From contig JAETNO010000004.1 in NCBI GenBank assembly GCA_021768245.1, positions 124,001-188,000 on the forward strand: a stretch of DNA of 64,000 bases, read 5' to 3'. A program made the translations under genes and the position numbers. Below are positions 38,637 to 47,164 of the stretch, piece by piece. This DNA comes from Bacteroidaceae bacterium. GTDB lineage: Bacteria; Bacteroidota; Bacteroidia; Bacteroidales; Muribaculaceae. The notes under the pieces were generated by a model, which had not been told where the DNA came from, did not search any database, and saw only the letters and a program-made list of their open reading frames with translations. Each line of letters starts with the position of its first letter. Position 1 is the stretch's first letter.

Positions 38637-41165
38637 ATGTTATCTAAGGTAAACTTGATTGTTATGGCCTGCCTCACCTGGATTGGTGGGGCAGCCATTT
38701 TTTCCGCAGCAGCGGCCGATTCACGTGCCGTCAGTTTTAACGACGGATGGCGTTTCACTCTCGCAGACTCGCCGGAAATGGCCAAACCGGATTTCGACGA
38801 CTCTTCGTGGCGCAGGCTCTCCCTTCCCCACGACTGGGCCATCGAAGGCGATTTCAGTAAAGACAATCCGTCAGGCACCGGTGGAGGAGCTCTTCCAGGC
38901 GGAGTGGGATGGTACCGCAAGACATTCACTCTTCCGGCAGACGCGCGCGACAAACAGACGTTCATAGATTTCGACGGCGCATACATGAATTCCACCGTAT
39001 TCATCAACGGGCATGAACTCGGAACCCGCCCTTACGGTTACGCGTCTTTCAGCTACGACCTCACCCCCTATCTCAATAGGGATGGAAAGAATGTCGTGGC
39101 AGTGAGAGTGGACAACGCCGAGCAACCTAACTCCCGTTGGTACAGCGGATGCGGCATCTATCGCAACGTATGGCTCCGTTCTCTCAACGACATCCATATC
39201 CCTCTTTGGGGACAGCATGTGCAGACTGACGTCACCGACTTCGCCGCCAAGATACGCCTTACGACCGACATCGTGAGCAAAGACAAAAAGACGGCCAAAG
39301 TCAACGTAAGCACCGTGCTGATTGACGCCAACGGGAAAATGGTCGAAAAATCAACGCCCCGCACAGTCACGCTCAGCAAAAAACACCCTGACGCAAAGGT
39401 AGAGTCGACGATATCAGTAAACAAGCCACATCTCTGGAGCACCGAAGACCCCTATCTCTACACTCTTGTCACTTCAGTTGTAGATGAAAAGTCAGGGGAG
39501 ATTCTCGACACCTATATGACTACCACCGGTTTGCGCTACTATAAATTCGACGCGAAAAAAGGCTTCTCACTCAACGGCAAACCGATGAAAATCAACGGAG
39601 TCTGCATGCACCATGACCTCGGAGCATTAGGAGCGGCCGTCAATACACGCGGCATCGAACGCCAGCTCGAAATCCTGAAGGAAATGGGAGTCAACGCCTA
39701 TCGCGCATCCCACAACCCGCCTGCACCGGAAGTCCTCGACCTCTGCGACCGGATGGGCCTGCTCGTTATGGATGAGACATTCGACATGTGGCGCAAAAAG
39801 AAAACAGCCCACGACTATTCGCGCTACTTCCCGGAATGGCATGAAAAAGACCTCGAAATGCTCCTGAAACGCGACCGCAACCATCCGTCAATCGTCATAT
39901 GGAGCATCGGCAATGAAGTGCTCGAGCAATGGAGCGACGCCAAGGCTGACACACTTTCGCTCGAACAGGCCAACCTTATTCTCAATTTCGGCCATAGCAA
40001 AGACATGCTTGCCGCCGAAGGAGAAGAAATGAGCGTCAATTCACTGCTGACAAAGAAACTCGCCGACCTCGTACGCTCCTATGAGCCCTTGGCTCTCGTG
40101 ACCGCAGGCTGCAACGAGCCGAATCCCGGAAATCACCTCTTCCGCTCCAACGCCCTCGACGTAATCGGCTACAATTATCATGACAACTGGTTTGATTCAG
40201 TGCCAAAATGGTTTCCCGACAAGCCATTTATCATCTCGGAGAGTGTGTCGGGCCTCATGACACGCGGCTACTACCGCATGCCGTCCGACAGCGTCTTCAT
40301 CTGGCCGAAACGATGGGACATACCCTTCGAAGACCCTTCATTCTCCTGCTCATCCTACGACAACTGCCACGTGCCCTGGGGCAACAGCCATGAAGGCACA
40401 CTTAAGCATGTCGACACCAAGGACTTCATCTCAGGTCAGTTCATCTGGACCGGCTTCGACTATCTCGGCGAACCCACACCTTTCGGCTGGCCTGCCCGCA
40501 GTTCCTATTTCGGCATAGTAGACCTCGCCGGCATCCCCAAGGATGTATATTATATGTATCAGTCGCAGTGGCGTCCCGACAAGAACGTGCTCCATCTCTT
40601 CCCCCACTGGAACTGGAAAGAGGGCGAGGAGATTGACATGTGGGCCTACTACAACAATGCCGACGAAGTCGAGCTCTTCATCAACGGTGAGTCGCAGGGT
40701 GTCAAGACAAAAGAACCCGGAAAATACCATGTCAGCTGGCGTGTGAAATTCGAACCGGGCACAGTCAAGGCTGTCAGCCGCAAAAACGGACGCATAGTTG
40801 CGACAAAGGAAATCAGAACGGCAGGAGAACCCTATCGGATTCGCCTGACACCCGACCGCACGTCGATTAAAGCCGACGGCTCCGACCTTAGCTATGTGCT
40901 CGTTGAAATCCTCGACAAGGATGGAAATCTCTGTCCATGGGCTGAAAATCTCGTCAACTTCGAAGTCAGCGGGGCCGGGCGCAACGAAGGTGTCGACAAC
41001 GGCTCCCCCATCTCACTCGAGCGGTTCAAGGACTCCAAACGCAAAGCCTTCTATGGCAAAGCGATGCTCATAGTGCGCAATGACGGGACTGACGGCCCGA
41101 TTACCGTCAAGGCCACCTCCGATGGTTTGAAACCGTTTACCACTACCGTCAACGCCATCCGATAA
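38637..41165 (+). CDS. GH2 beta-galactosidase, exported
   Basis: 842 residues. The signal peptide ends near AAAADSRA. Three N-terminal beta domains include the sugar-binding jelly roll (RLSLPHDWAIEG, GVGWYRKTF) before the TIM barrel. The acid/base is Glu427 in WSIGNEV and the nucleophile is Glu535 in IISESVSG. A C-terminal DUF4982-like and immunoglobulin-like region follows (about 640-842). In xyloglucan use, the GH2 enzyme removes beta-1,2-galactose capping the xylose branches so that GH31 can act. Specificity among GH2 activities cannot be proven from sequence alone. Confidence 0.9.
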   Translation: MLSKVNLIVMACLTWIGGAAIFSAAAADSRAVSFNDGWRFTLADSPEMAKPDFDDSSWRRLSLPHDWAIEGDFSKDNPSGTGGGALPGGVGWYRKTFTLPADARDKQTFIDFDGAYMNSTVFINGHELGTRPYGYASFSYDLTPYLNRDGKNVVAVRVDNAEQPNSRWYSGCGIYRNVWLRSLNDIHIPLWGQHVQTDVTDFAAKIRLTTDIVSKDKKTAKVNVSTVLIDANGKMVEKSTPRTVTLSKKHPDAKVESTISVNKPHLWSTEDPYLYTLVTSVVDEKSGEILDTYMTTTGLRYYKFDAKKGFSLNGKPMKINGVCMHHDLGALGAAVNTRGIERQLEILKEMGVNAYRASHNPPAPEVLDLCDRMGLLVMDETFDMWRKKKTAHDYSRYFPEWHEKDLEMLLKRDRNHPSIVIWSIGNEVLEQWSDAKADTLSLEQANLILNFGHSKDMLAAEGEEMSVNSLLTKKLADLVRSYEPLALVTAGCNEPNPGNHLFRSNALDVIGYNYHDNWFDSVPKWFPDKPFIISESVSGLMTRGYYRMPSDSVFIWPKRWDIPFEDPSFSCSSYDNCHVPWGNSHEGTLKHVDTKDFISGQFIWTGFDYLGEPTPFGWPARSSYFGIVDLAGIPKDVYYMYQSQWRPDKNVLHLFPHWNWKEGEEIDMWAYYNNADEVELFINGESQGVKTKEPGKYHVSWRVKFEPGTVKAVSRKNGRIVATKEIRTAGEPYRIRLTPDRTSIKADGSDLSYVLVEILDKDGNLCPWAENLVNFEVSGAGRNEGVDNGSPISLERFKDSKRKAFYGKAMLIVRNDGTDGPITVKATSDGLKPFTTTVNAIR

Positions 41166-41206
41166 CATTGATTACTTACTTAAACATTAATCCACTGATT
41201 TAAATC

Positions 41207-43429
41207 ATGAAAATAACTTTCCGTTTTCTCCTTTCATTCCCACTGCTCCTTTCAGGGACAGGCTTATGGGCGGCAAACGAGCTCCCTGTCTATCAGGACG
41301 AGAGCCGTCCTATGGACGAGCGAGTGGAAGATGCACTCTCTCGCATGACAACCCAGGAAAAAATCAACATGATTCATGCCCAGGGCAAGTTTTCATCGCC
41401 GGGTGTGCCACGTCTCGGAATTCCCGACCTTTGGATGAGCGACGGCCCCCACGGCGTACGCGCTGAAATCAACTGGAACGACTGGGGATACTCAAACCGT
41501 ACCAACGACTCCATCACGGCCTTTCCGGCACTTACCGCCCTCGCAGCGACATGGAACCCGACCCTCTCCCACGACTATGGCAATGCCCTCGGCGAGGAGG
41601 CCCTCTACAGGGAGAAGGATGTGATGCTCGGCCCCGGTGTAAATATATACCGCACGCCCCTCAATGGCCGCAACTTCGAGTATATGGGCGAGGACCCTTA
41701 TCTTGCCTCAGTGCTTGTAGTGCCATATATCAAAGGTATGCAGCAGAACGGCGTAGCGGCCTCAGTGAAACATTTCGCACTCAACAATCAGGAACTGTGG
41801 CGTGGGCACATCAATGTGGAGCTCTCCGACCGTGCACTCCATGAAATCTATCTTCCGGCCTTCAAAAGCGCGGTTGTCGACGGTGACTCATGGACAATAA
41901 TGGGTTCATACAATCAGGTGCGCGGACAACATGCCTGCCACAACGACCTCCTCCTCAATAAAATCCTAAAAGGAGACTGGGGCTACAAAGGCGTGGTAGT
42001 GACCGACTGGGGAGGCGCCCACGACACACGCGAAGCCGCCCTCAACGGACTTGACCTCGAAATGGGTTCATACACCAACGGTCTTACGTCGGAATCGGCC
42101 TTTACAACCGACGACTACTATATGGCCAAGCCCTACCTCGCAATGCTCGAAAAGGGAGAAGTGCCCATGTCGACGCTCGACGACAAAGCCCGCAGGATGT
42201 TGCGTCTGAACTTCCTGACGGCGATGAAACGCAACAAACCGCTCGGCTCTGTAGCTACACCTGAACACTATGCCGTGGCCGAGGCTATCGGCAACGAAGC
42301 CGTTGTATTGCTCAAGAACGACCCAGTAAGCAAAAAATCGCCTAAACTCCTTCCTCTGTCGCCCGACGTGAAATCAATCCTCGTGGTCGGCGACAACGCT
42401 ACACGCGACCTTATGAAAGGTGGCGGTTCGAGCGAGCTTAAAGTCAAGGATAATTACACTCCGCTCCAAGGCCTCAAAGCCATATATGGCGACCGCGTAA
42501 AATATGCGCAGGGCTACCGTGCAGGACGCCCGATGTATGCCCACGTTGAAGATGTTCCCCAGGCCATACAGGATTCCCTGCGCGAAGAGGCGGTGGCTAT
42601 GGCACGCGACGCAGATGTAGTGGTGTTCATCGGCGGTCTCAACAAGAATCATCTTCAGGACTGCGAGGCAGGCGACCGTGTGGACTACGGCCTCCCCTTC
42701 GGCCAGCCGGAGCTTATCGAAGCAATTAAGGAAGTAAATCCCAATATCGTAGTTGTGCTTCTCTCGGGCAATGCCGTTGAAATGCCTTGGGCAAAGGATG
42801 TCCCCGCAATCGTGCAGGGATGGTATCTGGGTTCAATGGCCGGCAAGTCACTTGCCAACGTGCTTAGCGGAAAGGCCAACCCCTCCGGCAAGCTTCCATT
42901 CTCCTTCCCCGCAAAACTTGAGGACAATGGTGCCCACCATTTCGGCACTATCTCCTATCCCGGCGACTCAATCAAGCAGGAATATCTCGAAGATGTCCTC
43001 GTAGGCTACCGCTGGCATGACACAAAGAAAATCCCCGCACGCTATCCATTCGGCCACGGACTGAGCTATACCACATTCAAATATGGCAAACCAACGGCTT
43101 CAGCCAAGACCATAGCCGACGGTGAATCGCTCACCATCACCATCCCGGTGACCAACTCCGGCTCCGTCGAGGGCAAAGAGGTGGTCCAGCTCTATATAGG
43201 CGATGAAGCGGCCTCAGTAGTCCGTCCGCTTAAAGAGCTTAAAGGCTTTGAGAAGATAGACCTCGCTCCCGGTGAAGAAAAGACGGTATGCTTCACCGTA
43301 AAGCCGGACGATTTGAAGTTCTATGATGATACCACAGGCTCCTGGAAGGCAGAACCCGGCAAATTCAAGGCCTACATAGGCTCGTCGTCAACCGACATCA
43401 GGGCCACAGTGCCATTCGAACTTAAATAG
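41207..43429 (+). CDS. GH3 beta-glucosidase, exported
   Basis: 740 residues with a signal peptide ending near LWAA. Domains in order: (beta/alpha)8 barrel with nucleophile Asp267 in VVVTDWGGAHD, an alpha/beta sandwich domain (about 365-570), and a C-terminal fibronectin III-like domain (about 630-735; VQLYIGDEAAS and LKELKGFEKIDLAPGE). It removes glucose from the non-reducing end of beta-glucan oligosaccharides, the last backbone step after GH31 and GH2. The operon ends here with a perfect 18-bp terminator stem. Confidence 0.93.
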   Translation: MKITFRFLLSFPLLLSGTGLWAANELPVYQDESRPMDERVEDALSRMTTQEKINMIHAQGKFSSPGVPRLGIPDLWMSDGPHGVRAEINWNDWGYSNRTNDSITAFPALTALAATWNPTLSHDYGNALGEEALYREKDVMLGPGVNIYRTPLNGRNFEYMGEDPYLASVLVVPYIKGMQQNGVAASVKHFALNNQELWRGHINVELSDRALHEIYLPAFKSAVVDGDSWTIMGSYNQVRGQHACHNDLLLNKILKGDWGYKGVVVTDWGGAHDTREAALNGLDLEMGSYTNGLTSESAFTTDDYYMAKPYLAMLEKGEVPMSTLDDKARRMLRLNFLTAMKRNKPLGSVATPEHYAVAEAIGNEAVVLLKNDPVSKKSPKLLPLSPDVKSILVVGDNATRDLMKGGGSSELKVKDNYTPLQGLKAIYGDRVKYAQGYRAGRPMYAHVEDVPQAIQDSLREEAVAMARDADVVVFIGGLNKNHLQDCEAGDRVDYGLPFGQPELIEAIKEVNPNIVVVLLSGNAVEMPWAKDVPAIVQGWYLGSMAGKSLANVLSGKANPSGKLPFSFPAKLEDNGAHHFGTISYPGDSIKQEYLEDVLVGYRWHDTKKIPARYPFGHGLSYTTFKYGKPTASAKTIADGESLTITIPVTNSGSVEGKEVVQLYIGDEAASVVRPLKELKGFEKIDLAPGEEKTVCFTVKPDDLKFYDDTTGSWKAEPGKFKAYIGSSSTDIRATVPFELK

Positions 43430-43444
43430 ACAACATTCTTTCTA

Positions 43445-43491
43445 AAATCAAACAGGGAGGCGTAAAAAAATGGCGCCTCCCTGTTTGATTT
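43445..43491. terminator. Terminator after GH3
   Basis: Perfect 18-bp stem (43445-43462 with 43474-43491) with an 11-base loop and T run. It can serve the convergent minus-strand gene as well. Confidence 0.92.
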
Positions 43492-43512
43492 TTATACCAG
43501 GCATGCAATGAG

Positions 43513-44043
43513 CTATTGCATAGCTTTCACGACATGTATCCCCGGACGATTGTGGAGAGCTGTCGCGCAGAAAAGACCGCAATCTTCCGCCCGATAACTT
43601 ATGAAATACCGTTCCGCAGCCATAAAATCAAGGATGAAAGAGGCGGTATCGATTTTTTCATCAGAGGCTTTTCCGGTCACTACGCGTTCCTTTATCTCAA
43701 GATCGAAACCCTTCACATTGACCGCAATGCTTACAGCTCCTGAAAGCGACACCCCGTCAATGCCATGACGGCGCAGAATCACCGTACCGTCATCATTACA
43801 TAGAAATTCGACCGAAGGAGTCCGGAGTGAACCTTCAAGAGACAGCACCCCGGGAAGAAGATACTGCCGTACCGGCCCCCGGCTCTCCCCTTTTGACGCA
43901 AAGGCAAGCACCGCGGCAGCCACCACTGCAGATATGACATAGAACTCCACGCTCTGAAACACGGAAAGCGATATAAGGGATAATATGACGGCGTCTAACA
44001 GCATACCGGACACAAAGTTAATAAGCTTTAGCTTACCGAGCAA
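43513..44043 (-). CDS. Hypothetical membrane-anchored protein
   Basis: 176 residues, not recognised. Two hydrophobic stretches near the N-terminus (about 8-28 and 31-49) suggest a membrane hairpin. The remainder is a soluble domain with alternating charged and hydrophobic residues (VILRRHGIDGVSLSGAVSIA) that could be a small beta-rich fold. Start is uncertain: a TAACTTTG -7 element on the minus strand at 44013-44020 lies inside the reading frame, and ATG 44004 is an alternative. Divergent from the MscS-type gene. Confidence 0.5.
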   Translation of the reverse strand: MLGKLKLINFVSGMLLDAVILSLISLSVFQSVEFYVISAVVAAAVLAFASKGESRGPVRQYLLPGVLSLEGSLRTPSVEFLCNDDGTVILRRHGIDGVSLSGAVSIAVNVKGFDLEIKERVVTGKASDEKIDTASFILDFMAAERYFISYRAEDCGLFCATALHNRPGIHVVKAMQ

Positions 44044-44095
44044 ACAGCAGTCGGGAATTAAACGTTTTAATTATACACGTTCAACTACCACGCTT

Positions 44096-45457
44096 ATGAT
44101 TACCGCTCTTATCCCCTCAAATCAGGTGGCACAATGGCTATTAGTCCATATCCACCGTCTGCTCGACGCAATAGGCCTTGAAAAAGACAAGACAATCGAG
44201 GATATAATATATGCCGCAATAATCGTATGCTTCGCGCTTTTCCTCGGATGGGCGGTGAGAAAGGTGATTCTCTTGTCAGTGAGGAGATTCGTCATGATAC
44301 GCCACAGTGACCTCGGGAAGGAACTCGTGGAACACCGTGTACTGATTCATTGCAGCCATATAATCCCGCCACTGGTCATACTTGCATTGCTGCCTTTCGC
44401 ATTTACACGTGATTCGACACTGCTCACCATAGTGTTTCGCGGGCTGTTCATCTACACGACCTTAGTAGTGTGCAAGGCCATCTGCTCGGTCACCTCATTC
44501 TGCTGGCTCCGTTTCGACGAGACGCGCAACAGCAAAAATCTGCCTCTGAGGGGAATCCTCGACACTATTCTTGGCATATTATGGTTCATAGCGATAATTA
44601 TCAGTATCTCCATTCTGGTAGATAAATCGCCTGTGAAACTCCTGACGGGACTCGGAGCCTTCGCTGCAGTGCTGATGTTGGTGTTCAAGGACAGTATCCT
44701 CGGCCTTGTCGCAGGGCTGCAGCTGTCGCAGAACGATATGCTCCGCGTGGGCGACTGGATTGTAGTTCCCTCCACAATCGCCAACGGAGTGGTTACCGAC
44801 GTGAGCCTCACGGCGGTGAAAGTGCAGAACTGGGACAATACGATTGTGACGCTCCCTCCCTACACTCTTATATCTTCCTCGTTCCAGAACTGGCGGGGAA
44901 TGAAAGACAGCGGTTGCCGAAGGATAGCCCGCTCCGTGATTATAGATTCCGACACTATCACTCCAAGTACTCCGCAGATGATAGCTGAACTGAGCGGGAA
45001 ATATCCGATAATGAAGAGCTATATAAGCCATATTGAGAACCTCGGACATCCGGACTACAATCCCGGACTTGCCACAGTCAACGGCACCACGGAAACGAAT
45101 CTCGGTCTCTTCCGCATCTATATGTGCCAATGGCTCCTCAACAATCCGGCAATCCGCAATGACGAGCAGATTCTCGTCCGTATCATGGATCCCACCGGCG
45201 AGGGACTGCCTCTGCAAATCTATTGCTTCACGGCAACGACAGCATGGACGGCCTATGAGGCAATCCAAAGCGCCATAATGGAGCATGTGGCAGTCACAGC
45301 CGTAGATTTCGGACTGCGCCTCTTCAATGACCCGTCGGGCACGGATGTGACCACGGTGAACCTCTCGGACGCAAGGCCCGCAATCCGTCCCGCGACATCA
45401 TCCGCACCCGTCGGGAAACCGACTCCGAAGACGCCGGAATCAGGCAATACGCAATAG
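44096..45457 (+). CDS. MscS-family mechanosensitive channel, YbdG-like
   Basis: 453 residues from ATG 44096. An ATG at 43985 would overlap the divergent gene and add a non-hydrophobic extension, so I reject it. About five membrane helices are followed by the pore helix and beta domain of MscS: LLTGLGAFAAVLMLVFKDSILGLVAGLQLSQNDM spans roughly 216-250, then VGDWIVVPS and VKVQNWDNTIVTLP. These closely resemble E. coli YbdG. It would open under hypo-osmotic stress in the inner membrane. The C-terminal 40 residues are Pro/Thr/Ser-rich. Its 3' end overlaps the convergent gene by 18 bases. Confidence 0.9.
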   Translation: MITALIPSNQVAQWLLVHIHRLLDAIGLEKDKTIEDIIYAAIIVCFALFLGWAVRKVILLSVRRFVMIRHSDLGKELVEHRVLIHCSHIIPPLVILALLPFAFTRDSTLLTIVFRGLFIYTTLVVCKAICSVTSFCWLRFDETRNSKNLPLRGILDTILGILWFIAIIISISILVDKSPVKLLTGLGAFAAVLMLVFKDSILGLVAGLQLSQNDMLRVGDWIVVPSTIANGVVTDVSLTAVKVQNWDNTIVTLPPYTLISSSFQNWRGMKDSGCRRIARSVIIDSDTITPSTPQMIAELSGKYPIMKSYISHIENLGHPDYNPGLATVNGTTETNLGLFRIYMCQWLLNNPAIRNDEQILVRIMDPTGEGLPLQIYCFTATTAWTAYEAIQSAIMEHVAVTAVDFGLRLFNDPSGTDVTTVNLSDARPAIRPATSSAPVGKPTPKTPESGNTQ

Positions 45458-46417
45458 CCTGTGACTTTTCGGGTCAGAGGGCCTGCGCCTGGCGAGTTTT
45501 TCCAAAAGATGGAGAAAGCGCCTCTCCCCCGCCTCCGGACTGTAAGCGATAATAGGTGTCAGCTCCTTCTTGGTCCATTGTCCGCCCACCATCCCTCCGG
45601 CGTTGGAAAAAAGGAAAGCAGCTATAGGATAGCCCATACATCTGAGCTCCGCATAATAATAGCCCTTAAGACCGGGAAACATCTCCATCCTTGTCATGAC
45701 GGAGCATACGGAACCATCAGAGGACATGCCTGAAACAGGCTCCCCGAAGAAGACCTCCACAAGATTCGTCTCCGTACGCCCCAGCGGATTGGTCAGCGAC
45801 ACCTCAAGCTCGGGCATCACTTTCAAGCCCCGTGGCAATTTGTTTTCGAGCCTGAAGCATATGACTGCGGAATCGCCGTCAAAATCGCCGAGCGACCTGA
45901 CAAGCCTGTCCCCCTGAAATTCAGGCGCCATCACTCCACCGGAAAGCGGATAGAACCATCTCGTGGGAGGGAGCCCGAACTCCGAGGCGGAAAAGAAACA
46001 CAATTCAAACCCTACCGACTGCTCGACGCCGTCGATTTCCACCATCAGCCTGTAAGGGCAGGATGTCTCTACAGTGATATGCTCCAACGGTAAGTCCACG
46101 CGCAATCCGCATACGGCCTCTCCGCCGGCCATTGACATATCAAACCCGCGTTCAGACACAATGACTCCATCATCCACCTTTATGAGGGAGAAACAGACAG
46201 AGGCCCTTGCCCGACGTCGCGAGCTGGCGCTACGGAGTGACAGCTTGTTGATGAAAGTTGCATATACCGCCAATTCCCGGATATTGGAATTATAGAGGAA
46301 ATGATGGCGACGGTCAAACAGACCGGCAGCGGGAAACTGATGTGCCAGCTTGTCTGAATTACCGAAAGGACGGGCCTTAAGGTCGGCTAAATAGATGATT
46401 GAGGATTTTTTTGACAT
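45440..46417 (-). CDS. Hypothetical protein, 325 residues
   Basis: I do not recognise this protein. It has no signal peptide or membrane segment. The composition suggests a beta-rich soluble protein. A tract of arginines and serines (SLRSASSRRRARAS) lies near residue 60 and the C-terminus is basic (LARRRPSDPKSHRLLR). Patterns such as TRWFYPLSGGVMAP and GYYYAELRCMGYPIA are well ordered, so it is probably a real gene. A full-consensus promoter at 46596-46626 and a leader of about 170 bases with two small hairpins support expression. The stop lies inside the end of the MscS-type gene. Confidence 0.6.
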   Translation of the reverse strand: MSKKSSIIYLADLKARPFGNSDKLAHQFPAAGLFDRRHHFLYNSNIRELAVYATFINKLSLRSASSRRRARASVCFSLIKVDDGVIVSERGFDMSMAGGEAVCGLRVDLPLEHITVETSCPYRLMVEIDGVEQSVGFELCFFSASEFGLPPTRWFYPLSGGVMAPEFQGDRLVRSLGDFDGDSAVICFRLENKLPRGLKVMPELEVSLTNPLGRTETNLVEVFFGEPVSGMSSDGSVCSVMTRMEMFPGLKGYYYAELRCMGYPIAAFLFSNAGGMVGGQWTKKELTPIIAYSPEAGERRFLHLLEKLARRRPSDPKSHRLLRIA

Positions 46418-46595
46418 ACGGATATTACATTAAAAAGGTGAATAATAAAGCATAAAAACCATCGGCCGCATATCTGCATGCGGCATAAAGATGATTTTTC
46501 CTTTAAATAATGTAATACCGGTTTCGCGCTCTACTGCGCGAATATGTCAGTGAACCCATCATGACATTTGAGAACAGTCGGGATGAGTTCAGTGG
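46418..46595 (-). other. Structured untranslated leader of the 325-residue gene
   Basis: Between the promoter at 46596 and the ATG at 46417 there are two small hairpins: TTCGCGC/GCGCGAA (46523-46529 with 46536-46542) and GCCGCAT/ATGCGGC (46465-46471 with 46478-46484). No ORF is convincing here. The role is unknown. Confidence 0.4.
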
Positions 46596-46626
46596 CAAAA
46601 TTAATAATAGTTTTGATAGCCGTCAA
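46596..46626 (-). promoter_or_regulatory. Promoter reading toward the 325-residue gene
   Basis: On the minus strand TTG (46626-46624), 20 bases, TAATTTTG (46603-46596). Full consensus match. It is divergent from the next promoter, with only about 50 bases between them. Confidence 0.75.
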
Positions 46627-46678
46627 ATAAAATCCAAACTTTTTCAAATAAAATTTCTCTCGATTATCGCAAAAACGC

Positions 46679-46709
46679 TTGTGAAAACGAAAAACTTGCT
46701 CTATCTTTG
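46679..46709 (+). promoter_or_regulatory. Promoter of the structured region before the YcaO cluster
   Basis: TTG at 46679-46681, 20 bases, TATCTTTG at 46702-46709. Full consensus match, yet the nearest plus-strand gene begins 455 bases downstream. This implies either a separate RNA or a long leader. Confidence 0.78.
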
Positions 46710-46714
46710 CGGAG

Positions 46715-47036
46715 TCGATTAGGCTTTTCAACGGAGCCTTCTGCGACAGGACATTCTTAGTAAAGCGTTTATTCGACGCTTGATTCCGGACTTGTCAAAG
46801 TCTCGCAAACTTTATAATAATCTCAGTCGGGAATGAAGCAGCGTAATGACGTTCATGGTTATGTAGGATAGCCCAAGGCCGGTTTGTCTTAAAAATATGA
46901 GACAGCAGCCTTCGGGTTTCGTCATACATAGACGCGTGGGCCTCTATGCGTTGCTCGTTTCAATACTGAGATGGGCAATGCGAGACGCCCCGACAAGAAA
47001 TGAAACGAGCGACAGAATACAGTCACCCACGCTTTT
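46715..47036 (+). ncRNA. Putative structured non-coding RNA or long leader
   Basis: About 320 bases with no credible ORF but dense pairing: GTCG/CGAC enclosing GGCT/AGCC at about 46718-46756; AAGCGT/ACGCTT near 46777-46795; GACTT/AAGTC near 46806-46818; AAGGC...GCCTT with an inner TTGTCT/AGACAG near 46876-46914. The largest element is closed by GCGTGGG (46934-46940) with CCCACGC (47026-47032) and contains GCTCGTTTCA pairing with TGAAACGAGC, ending in TTTT. The last element resembles a stem-bubble-stem. A segment near 46827-46845 (CAGTCGGGAATGAAGCAGC) looks superficially like SRP RNA domain IV but flanking pairs do not fit well. I cannot assign a known family. Confidence 0.5.
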
Positions 47037-47071
47037 CTTGTATAGTACCATAACCATTGCTAACAATGCCC

Positions 47072-47116
47072 GCGCAGGGGAGGACGCGCGAGTGCGCGTC
47101 CTCCCCTGCGCTTTTA
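47072..47116 (+). terminator. Very strong hairpin just upstream of the YcaO gene
   Basis: Perfect 18-bp GC-rich stem (47072-47089 with 47094-47111), GAGT tetraloop, then TTTTAT. It ends about 50 bases before the YcaO start. It can end the upstream RNA, or act as an attenuator if the cluster is transcribed from 46679. Confidence 0.85.
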
Positions 47117-47164
47117 TATTAACAAAAAACCTTGGGGCGACACAATTCACATCTGACACAACAT

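Noticed and set aside
19335..43429. Mobile element carrying the glycan locus
   Set aside because: No integrase, transposase, tRNA target or direct-repeat ends are visible at its borders.
44579..45286. Long antisense frame (235 codons) opposite the MscS-type gene; similar ones at 14022-14588, 36555-37073 and 52336-53004
   Set aside because: Each lies opposite a clear gene with catalytic or family motifs and has no recognisable motif of its own.
46531..46731. 66-codon minus-strand frame in the intergenic region
   Set aside because: It overlaps both divergent full-consensus promoters and shows no protein-like pattern.
46715..47036. RNase P RNA or tmRNA
   Set aside because: The conserved GAGGAAAGUC-type P4 strand is absent, and there is no tRNA-like 3' end or tag-peptide frame.
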